Source: Clostridiales bacterium (GTDB lineage Bacteria; Bacillota; Clostridia; Oscillospirales; Acutalibacteraceae). From it: a stretch of DNA of 39,370 bases. Shown here piece by piece: positions 33,452-39,370 of the stretch. Within the stretch, counting starts at the first letter, position 1. Every line of letters begins with the position of its first letter. The notes under the pieces are model-generated. The model saw only the letters and a list, made by a program, of their open reading frames with translations, made no database searches and had not been told where the DNA came from. Location of the stretch: contig DXXH01000006.1 in NCBI GenBank assembly GCA_019416395.1, forward strand, positions 1-39,370. The letters run 5' to 3'. A program made the translations under genes and the position numbers.

Positions 33452-33528
33452 GGGACAAGGCGCCGATCCATCAACCTGTTCCTGATCCCGCCTTGCCCCA
33501 CTCTCTCCATACCGGCTCTGGTGCCGGT
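33452..33528 (-). promoter_or_regulatory. Two hairpins between the binding-protein and permease genes
   Basis: In the minus-strand RNA the first hairpin is ACCGGC-ACCAGA-GCCGGT (33511-33528). The second pairs GGGGCAAGGCG (33489-33499) with CGCCTTGTCCC (33452-33462) across a 26-nt loop, with one G-U pair. Neither is followed by a T run. Such structures often stabilise the binding-protein mRNA and lower permease expression. Confidence 0.55.
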
Positions 33529-33551
33529 TCCCTTACGTCAACGCAAACGCC

Positions 33552-35090
33552 TTAGCCGGCTTCCGCCAAAAATGCGTCCAGCTGCTCTTGCTTTGCCTCA
33601 ATAATCCGATCGATCCCGTTGTCTTTTAACTCCTGAACGAATTTGGGAATATTCTCTTCCGGATCAATGGTGCCGGTTTCCAGATCGCCCCGATATTTTG
33701 TCAGAACGTTGGTGCAGGCGGTGATTTCATTGAGGACTTCCGAATTGTCAAAGGAAAATCCAAAAGCCTTGGAAGTCAGAGAGCTTTCGTTCCACTCTCT
33801 TGTCTGATCCCACACATCGGGATCGCTGCCTGTCCACACAGGGGTAATAAACTGGTTGCCCATGATCCAGCCCATGCTGTAGTTGTAATATGTGCAGTCG
33901 TCCGCGGATCCGACATAGCCGATGGTGCCGTCATCTTCCACCTTGTAATGCACGTCCTCTACGCCATCAATCATCAGAGTGGCCACTTTGGAATCGGTAT
34001 ACCACAACTGCAGGAACTGCATAGCCTTTTCCGGGTTGGGTGAGGAAGCGGGAATGGACAGGGTAGCGTTCATCACCGTAGAGGTGGAACGGAGCGCATC
34101 CGTAAGGATCACGTATCCCAACTCATATCCCACCTGCAGGGAGCAAGTTTCCACGTTGCCAGGCTTGTAGGAAGTGATACCGGAAAATGCGGTTTTCGCC
34201 TTCAGCCGGGCATTCCAGAAATCCGTTCCAGTGGCAATATCCTTGTCGATCCAGCCATTGGTGTACCATGTGCGCATCAGCTTGCACAGTTCCATGTACT
34301 CGTCGCTTTCGAAATAGTTCACCACTTCTGTATCTTGCGCATAATTCATCAATACCCCAAGAGAATCCGAAAGGTTATCCTTATCCCAGCTGTCAAATGT
34401 CTGGGCATTGGGCGCGCCGCCGAACATGTCCATATCCGGATTGGCAGCCGCTACCTTTTCATAAATCGGCGTCAAATCGAAGATGGTCTCCACGTTGTCC
34501 AAGTCCTCGATCACACCGGCTTCTTCCGCCATGGCCTTGTTGTACACCAGCATACGGCTCATAGCCATGTCCTTTAAAGAAGGAATGGCGTAAATTTCAC
34601 CGGCAATATATGCGGCGTCCATAAAGTCCTTTCCCACAGCGTCTTCAATGCCGTCCCCATATTCTGCCAGCAGATCCGACAGGGGGGTTACCGCGTCCTG
34701 AGAAATGAGGGAACGCAGTGTATTTTCCGGAAGGAAGGCGATGTCCAGCGGATCGCCGGAACGAACCATGGTTGCTACGGTTTCCTCATAGGAACCGGAA
34801 TTGACAAAGGTGATGTCCACATTTACACCGATCAGCGGTTCTACATACTCGTTAATCGCCTGTTCCACGGTGTCTATGTCATCTGTCACATTGCTTGTCA
34901 TGAGATAGATGCTCAGTGTAGCTACTTCTCCCTCTGTTGTGGAATTGGTTTGGCTGCTTTCCGGTTGATCAGTTCCAGACTGGGTTTCCGATTGGGAAGA
35001 CGGAGTCTCCGAACACCCGGCGAAAACCGAAACCAGCATGGCAACCGCCATAAGGCAGGCAATCCATTTCTTTGCGGTATGTCTTTTCAT
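33552..35090 (-). CDS. Extracellular sugar-binding lipoprotein
   Basis: A 512-aa solute-binding protein of ABC transporters. Signal peptide MKRHTAKKWIACLMAVAMLVSVFAGC with lipobox VFAGC, then a Ser/Thr/Gln-rich linker (residues about 27-55) and a two-lobe binding fold of the large LplA-like type, with typical acidic and aromatic content (DIAFLPENTL, SLKDMAMSRMLVYNK). It sits anchored to the outer membrane face of the cell and delivers substrate to the two permeases. Two ATGs are adjacent; the second has the better 6-nt spacing from AAGGAGG. Length fits LplA-like proteins (about 500-550). Confidence 0.93.
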   Translation of the reverse strand: MKRHTAKKWIACLMAVAMLVSVFAGCSETPSSQSETQSGTDQPESSQTNSTTEGEVATLSIYLMTSNVTDDIDTVEQAINEYVEPLIGVNVDITFVNSGSYEETVATMVRSGDPLDIAFLPENTLRSLISQDAVTPLSDLLAEYGDGIEDAVGKDFMDAAYIAGEIYAIPSLKDMAMSRMLVYNKAMAEEAGVIEDLDNVETIFDLTPIYEKVAAANPDMDMFGGAPNAQTFDSWDKDNLSDSLGVLMNYAQDTEVVNYFESDEYMELCKLMRTWYTNGWIDKDIATGTDFWNARLKAKTAFSGITSYKPGNVETCSLQVGYELGYVILTDALRSTSTVMNATLSIPASSPNPEKAMQFLQLWYTDSKVATLMIDGVEDVHYKVEDDGTIGYVGSADDCTYYNYSMGWIMGNQFITPVWTGSDPDVWDQTREWNESSLTSKAFGFSFDNSEVLNEITACTNVLTKYRGDLETGTIDPEENIPKFVQELKDNGIDRIIEAKQEQLDAFLAEAG

Positions 35091-35225
35091 CATTTTCCTC
35101 CTTTTGCCCTTTGTTCCGCCAATTTGGGGCAGGGCTTTTATTTGCTCTTAGTTTAGGAAAAAATCATTCCTTTCTCCACCTTTTTCACGATATATAATAA
35201 TCATTTTTCCGACTTTTAGATTTTT

Positions 35226-36353
35226 TTATTGAAATCGCACCACAGAATTGGAATCATTGGATTGAAACGCTGCTTCCATAATTTTCAGTACCCGCAGAGC
35301 ATGCTCCTGGGTGATGATCTGCTCCCCGTCCCCTGTGCAGGTTTCTGCAAAATTCCGGTACAGGGCGTTATGGTCAAAGGACACTTTGGGCAAAGGCAGC
35401 TCCTCAATGGAAGCGCTCCCTTTCCTTGGAGCCATGGTTTTTGTCAGGCCAGCCCCCGCCAGAACAGGAAGAACGTCTTTGTCCTCCCAGGAAAGCAGCC
35501 GGACCATGCGCCCCTGAAGCTCCCAATTCAAAATTTCCGCGGAGCCTTGATCCCCATAAACGCACCACAGCGGCTCATTCACAAAATGACAGGTTCCCAC
35601 CTCCAAATTTACGGTAATTCCGCTTTCAAAAGTGAGAAGCAGTTGAAAACCATCTTCGCATTCCGGGTTGGTGATGTAGGTGCAGTGACAGTAAATTTCC
35701 CGCAGCTTTTCTGGGATCATCTGGACCATCCGGTCAATGATGTGTACGCCCCAATCCAGCATCATTCCGCCGCCATAGGCCTTTACCCCACGCCAATCCC
35801 CAGGGATTCCCCGGGATCCCATGATTCTGCACTTGATATTGAAAATGTTTCCCAGCAGGCCCTCATCATAAATTTTTTTGACAATGAGATAGTCTTCGTC
35901 CCATTCCCGGTTTTGGCGGGGATAAAACACTTTGCCTGTCTCCCGGGAAACCTGCATGACTTCCAAAAGCTCTTCGCTGGAAATCATCACCGGCTTTTCG
36001 CACAGCACATGCTTCCCACTGCGCATCGCCTGAATGGCCTGCTCCTTGTGCAGATGATTGGGGGTAGCGATCAATACCGCGTCCACAGAAGGATCTGCCA
36101 GCATGGTTTTATAATCTGGGTAAACCGCAATGCCCCGTTCTCTTGCCCAAGCCCGCCTTTCCGGCTTGATGTCCACAATCCCTGCCAATTCCAGGAATTG
36201 AGAAATATCCGTTGTTTCCGGATTGTCAAAGCCAGGCACATCGGCGTTATTCCCGTTCCAAATGGCGTTTCCAGTACCGCTTTGCAGGGCGATGGCATGC
36301 CCTCCGCCCATACCACCGCAACCCACGATCCCAATCCTTATTTTTTTGCTCAT
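35226..36353 (-). CDS. Gfo/Idh/MocA-family oxidoreductase 3
   Basis: A 375-aa NAD(P)-dependent sugar oxidoreductase: Rossmann start IRIGIVGCGGMGGGHA, lysine motif VLCEKPVMIS, and the catalytic histidine region MLDWGVHIIDRM. It is the most canonical of the three paralogues in this locus. The ATG at 36353 overlaps the MATE stop as ATGA, indicating coupled translation; a GTG five codons earlier is less well placed. The 132-nt gap to the binding-protein gene may hold a further promoter, but I saw no clear one. Oxidation at C3 of a glucoside, or reduction of the released keto-sugar, is the likely role. Confidence 0.92.
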   Translation of the reverse strand: MSKKIRIGIVGCGGMGGGHAIALQSGTGNAIWNGNNADVPGFDNPETTDISQFLELAGIVDIKPERRAWARERGIAVYPDYKTMLADPSVDAVLIATPNHLHKEQAIQAMRSGKHVLCEKPVMISSEELLEVMQVSRETGKVFYPRQNREWDEDYLIVKKIYDEGLLGNIFNIKCRIMGSRGIPGDWRGVKAYGGGMMLDWGVHIIDRMVQMIPEKLREIYCHCTYITNPECEDGFQLLLTFESGITVNLEVGTCHFVNEPLWCVYGDQGSAEILNWELQGRMVRLLSWEDKDVLPVLAGAGLTKTMAPRKGSASIEELPLPKVSFDHNALYRNFAETCTGDGEQIITQEHALRVLKIMEAAFQSNDSNSVVRFQ

Positions 36354-37738
36354 ACTGTTTCCACACACCTTTCCTCAGAGTTGAAATGAATCCGCGCTTT
36401 CAAGACCTTCCAGTCGTAAAAGCGGTATCTTACAAACAGGAAAACTGCTGCCAAGACCCAGGCGCTGGGCGAGGCAAAACATACCAGCAGATAACGCTGC
36501 CAATCGCCCCAGTCCACTTGCAGGGCCGCCATGCACAAAATCAGCCGCAGCAGAAATTCCAATACGCCCCCCAAAAACGGGAAAAGAGATTTTCCCAGTC
36601 CCTGCAGCACATTGCGATATAAAAACAGCAGAGCAAACGCCACATACCCCGCCGCCATGAAAAGCAGGTACACCTTCGCCGATTCCATGGCTTCCTGGGA
36701 GATTTCCGGGGCAAAAATTTGTATGAGGGCCGGTCCAAAACAGAGATTCATCAGCGCTGAAAACAGGGCGCACAAGATGGTCATACCAAAGGCGGACCGC
36801 ACCCCGCCCCGAATACGGTCATAGGCTCTGGCTCCCAAATTCTGCGCGCAATAGGTAGCCATGGCAGTACCAAGCGTCTGGAAAGTCTGTACCATCAGGT
36901 TTTCCACCTTGTTGGCCGCCGCGTAGGCGCTTACAATATCCGCCCCAAAATCGTTGACGGTGCGTTGCAGCACAACGGCTCCCACCGCGGTCACGGAAAA
37001 TTGGAAGGCCATGGGAAATCCCACGGAAAACATGCGAGCGCTCATCACCCAGTCCATGGAGAAATCCTTGGGGGACAAATGGAGAATCTGAAATCTCCGG
37101 GCGATGGTAATCACACATAGAATTCCCGCCATGCCCTGGGACATCACCGTGGCTACCGCAGCTCCCCGGACTCCCATTTGAAAGAATGTGATGAAAACAT
37201 AGTCTGCCACCACATTGACAACACTGGCGAAAATCAAATAGTACAGCGGTGTTTTACTATCCCCTACCGAGCGGAGGACCCCGGCGGACATATTGTAGAG
37301 CACCGTGCAGGAGATCCCCAAAAAGATGATAAAAATGTAATTGAAGGCGTCTTCGTACAAGGTGTCCGGCGTCTGCATCACCTTCAGCAGCGGGCCCACA
37401 CTCCAAATGGCCAAAAACGTCAGGAACAGGGAGATCACCACGCACCATTCGATGGACAAGGCCACATAATGGCGCATTTTCGCATAGGCTTTTCCACCGA
37501 AGGCCTGGGCTATGGGAACTGCGAACCCCGACGTAAGGCCCGTACAGAATCCCAGAATCAGGAAACTCAGCGAACCTGTGGACCCCACTGCTCCCAGGGC
37601 GTGGAACCCCAGTGTATTTCCCACAATGATGGTGTCCGCCATATTGTAGAGCTGCTGAAATACATTCCCAATCAGTACCGGAACCGCGAACTGCACGATC
37701 ACCTTCCAGGGCGTGCCTTTTGTCAAATCTTTTGTCAT
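36350..37738 (-). CDS. MATE-family efflux transporter
   Basis: A 462-aa membrane protein with about 12 predicted membrane segments in two homologous halves, starting MTKDLTKGTPWKVIVQFAVPVLIGNVFQQLYNMADTIIVG; the segment NVFQQLYNMADTIIVGN is a typical MATE N-terminal block. MATE proteins export organic cations, drugs or flavonoid-like compounds using Na+ or H+ gradients. The ATG at 37738 is preferred over a GTG at 37753. It is the first gene of the minus-strand train and overlaps oxidoreductase 3 by 4 bases. Aglycone export is a plausible context role, unproven. Confidence 0.93.
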   Translation of the reverse strand: MTKDLTKGTPWKVIVQFAVPVLIGNVFQQLYNMADTIIVGNTLGFHALGAVGSTGSLSFLILGFCTGLTSGFAVPIAQAFGGKAYAKMRHYVALSIEWCVVISLFLTFLAIWSVGPLLKVMQTPDTLYEDAFNYIFIIFLGISCTVLYNMSAGVLRSVGDSKTPLYYLIFASVVNVVADYVFITFFQMGVRGAAVATVMSQGMAGILCVITIARRFQILHLSPKDFSMDWVMSARMFSVGFPMAFQFSVTAVGAVVLQRTVNDFGADIVSAYAAANKVENLMVQTFQTLGTAMATYCAQNLGARAYDRIRGGVRSAFGMTILCALFSALMNLCFGPALIQIFAPEISQEAMESAKVYLLFMAAGYVAFALLFLYRNVLQGLGKSLFPFLGGVLEFLLRLILCMAALQVDWGDWQRYLLVCFASPSAWVLAAVFLFVRYRFYDWKVLKARIHFNSEERCVETV

Positions 37739-37854
37739 TGCTCGATTCACCACCCTATAAAATAAAAAGATCTTTCTTTTTGTATTATAGGAAAGGAATT
37801 CAAAATCCGGCTACCACTTTCACGTGCAAATTATATAGTTATTCCGCCATTTCC

Positions 37855-37883
37855 TTGTTTTTTACTGAGTAAAATTGTATAAT
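37855..37883 (+). promoter_or_regulatory. Promoter of the sensor kinase gene
   Basis: TTGTTT (37855-37860), 17 bp, TATAAT (37878-37883), about 60 bp ahead of the ATG. On the minus strand TATAAT elements near 37786-37791 and 37829-37834 could serve the MATE operon, but neither has a good -35. Confidence 0.7.
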
Positions 37884-37942
37884 AGTGATCACAAAATTCG
37901 ACATTTTTCGCCTCTCCTTTCATTGCTGGAGGATTTCCCCCT

Positions 37943-39370
37943 ATGAAAAAATCCCATTCGGTACAGTTCTGGTTCTTATTTTTCCTGATGATCTACGCCT
38001 GTTGTAGCAGCATCCTGGCCATATTAGTCAGCGTTCACACGCTCCACAATTTGCGAAAGGAGAGTGCGCAAAACCGGCAGGAAATGCTGAACTTTTACAT
38101 GGAGCAAACGGACACTTCCCTGCGGAACGCCTATTACTCCCTGCTGGAAATCAGTAGCTTAAACGAGGACCTGATCGCGTTGCAGCTCAATTCCACGGAC
38201 ATCTCGGAAAACGCCCTTCACCGCAGCGCGCTCCGCCAGGACTTACTCTCCTTGAGTTCCAGCAAGACCGATGTCACCGGCTATTTTCTATATGTGGAAT
38301 CCGACACCTTCTCCAATGAATTTTTCACCTACACCGTTAATGGGTCTCAGGCCCAGGTGAACAGTATCACCCGCTCCGCCTTTCTGAAATTTGTCAAGGA
38401 AGCCTATAAAGCTGACGACTTTAAAATTGGAAAATGGTTTATCGCCTCGTTAAACGGCCAAGCCTATTTATTTTGCTTCACCTACACCAACAACGCTTAT
38501 ATTGGCTGCTACATCAACATGGAATCCCTGATCAAACCCTTAGATGAAATTGAAGCCCAGCGGGGGTACTCCCTGTTGGCGGACGGCTCCGGGAAGATTT
38601 TGACATACTCTCTTCTCCCTTTGGAGTACGTGGATTTGATCCAGGACAACAGCACTTACCACATGGAAGCCATTGAAGGGAACGAGTACATTGTCATCAA
38701 TGCGAAATCCGCCATGACGGACATGTACCTGGTGGCCTTTATTTCCAGCTGGACTGTCTTTGCCAGCTTTGCTCCTTTTTTTATCACGCTGCTCATTATC
38801 CTGTTTGCCATCATTATCCTGCTTCCCTTGCTGTTTCTCGTATTCTGGTCCATACTCAACTCCTCTTTTTCCGGGCTTCTCTCCACCATTGAAAAAGTCA
38901 AACAGGGAAACACCGATGCCCGCGCTGATACCAACACCCGCATCTCTGAAATGGTCACTCTCACCCGGTCCTTCAACGAAATGCTGGGGGAAATCAACCA
39001 GTTGAAAATCTCTATCTACGAGCAGCAGTTGAAAGAACGGCAAACCTATTTGGATTATCTGCAAATCCAGATCCACCCCCATTTCTTCCTCAACTGCCTC
39101 AACCTGGTATACAGCTTGGCGGAACTGAAACGGTATCAGGAAATCAAATCGCTCTCCTTGAGCCTGGTGAAATTCATGCGCTTTCTCTTCCACCGCTCCA
39201 CTTCCCTGGTCACGGTAACAGAGGAGCTGGACCATGTGCGCAATTACATCGCCATACATCAATTTCGCTTTTCCAACACCATTCAATGCCACATTCTTGT
39301 AGAACCGGATTTGGAATCAGCCCGCATTCCCCCTCTTTCCATTCAAACTTTCGTGGAAAACTCCGTAAAA
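37943..39370 (+). CDS. YesM-type sensor histidine kinase, C-terminus outside window
   Basis: 476 codons without a stop run to the right edge. Order: membrane segment at about residues 9-31, extracellular sensor domain (about 35-260), second membrane segment (about 263-300), HAMP-like linker (about 300-350), coiled segment, then a His_kinase domain with QIQIHPHFFLNCLN and phospho-acceptor H380, and the start of the ATP-binding N-box (VENSVK) at the edge. YesM-type kinases sense extracellular sugars and pair with an AraC-type response regulator, expected just beyond the window. GGAGG about 10 nt ahead of the ATG supports the start. It is divergent from the glycoside locus and likely controls it. 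Confidence 0.93.
   Translation, partial: MKKSHSVQFWFLFFLMIYACCSSILAILVSVHTLHNLRKESAQNRQEMLNFYMEQTDTSLRNAYYSLLEISSLNEDLIALQLNSTDISENALHRSALRQDLLSLSSSKTDVTGYFLYVESDTFSNEFFTYTVNGSQAQVNSITRSAFLKFVKEAYKADDFKIGKWFIASLNGQAYLFCFTYTNNAYIGCYINMESLIKPLDEIEAQRGYSLLADGSGKILTYSLLPLEYVDLIQDNSTYHMEAIEGNEYIVINAKSAMTDMYLVAFISSWTVFASFAPFFITLLIILFAIIILLPLLFLVFWSILNSSFSGLLSTIEKVKQGNTDARADTNTRISEMVTLTRSFNEMLGEINQLKISIYEQQLKERQTYLDYLQIQIHPHFFLNCLNLVYSLAELKRYQEIKSLSLSLVKFMRFLFHRSTSLVTVTEELDHVRNYIAIHQFRFSNTIQCHILVEPDLESARIPPLSIQTFVENSVK

Noticed and set aside
38540..39292. 250-codon minus-strand open frame at the right edge
   Set aside because: It lies opposite the YesM-type kinase, whose motifs and ribosome site are clear; the minus-strand product has no recognisable family features.
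1..39370. CRISPR arrays, integrase, transposase genes or prophage
   Set aside because: I looked for regularly spaced repeats and mobile-element proteins and found none.

Overview
The window looks like chromosomal DNA of an anaerobic, probably gut-dwelling low-to-mid-GC Firmicute (Clostridia; Oscillospiraceae/Ruminococcaceae-like is my inference). Supporting signs are a reverse-type rubrerythrin with PerR, tRNA genes with encoded CCA, strong AGGAGG ribosome sites, a TPP riboswitch with a downstream intrinsic terminator, LplBC/YesM-type sugar transport and sensing, and Gfo/Idh/MocA plus TIM-barrel sugar genes. Most genes lie on the minus strand.

Region 1 (1-6057) is housekeeping and stress: partial reverse rubrerythrin, perR with its own promoter and a possible Per box, two tandem TrkA-type RCK proteins, an SH3 lipoprotein whose stop codon sits in its terminator loop, a tRNA-Thr/tRNA-Tyr unit on the plus strand, and tex. 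At 6211-6229 lies an exact 19-bp Tn5 mosaic end (Nextera adapter core) in non-coding DNA, so linkage between tex and deoB should not be trusted until checked.

Region 2 (6474-13320): deoB, an unknown 172-aa protein whose promoter is flanked by a 9-bp inverted repeat, and a thiamine operon read on the minus strand (promoter, TPP riboswitch, terminator, thiM, thiE, a HAD phosphatase, thiD, thiC).

Region 3 (13488-24009): an aconitase-family hydratase; a divergent MarR/MFS pair with two matching operators; a divergent WYL regulator facing a DUF2201-type (metallopeptidase-like plus VWA-like) protein that is cut short and followed by a paralogous tail fragment and a 566-aa protein of unknown function; and a divergent flavin reductase/HxlR pair.

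Region 4 (24073-39370) is the most interesting part. A long minus-strand gene train runs MATE exporter, Gfo/Idh/MocA oxidoreductase, solute-binding lipoprotein, two LplBC-like permeases, TIM-barrel isomerase, a small protein resembling the beta subunit of C-glycoside deglycosidases, a TIM-barrel protein resembling the alpha subunit, two more Gfo/Idh/MocA oxidoreductases, and a GH2 glycosidase with its own promoter. A YesM-type sensor kinase is divergent at the right edge and leaves the window. My reading is a glycoside uptake and 3-keto-glucoside/C-glycoside cleavage locus: import by the ABC transporter, oxidation at C3 by an oxidoreductase, cleavage of the C- (or O-) glycosidic bond by the alpha/beta pair, sugar recycling by the remaining oxidoreductases and isomerase, and possibly aglycone export by MATE. 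The substrate cannot be read from sequence.
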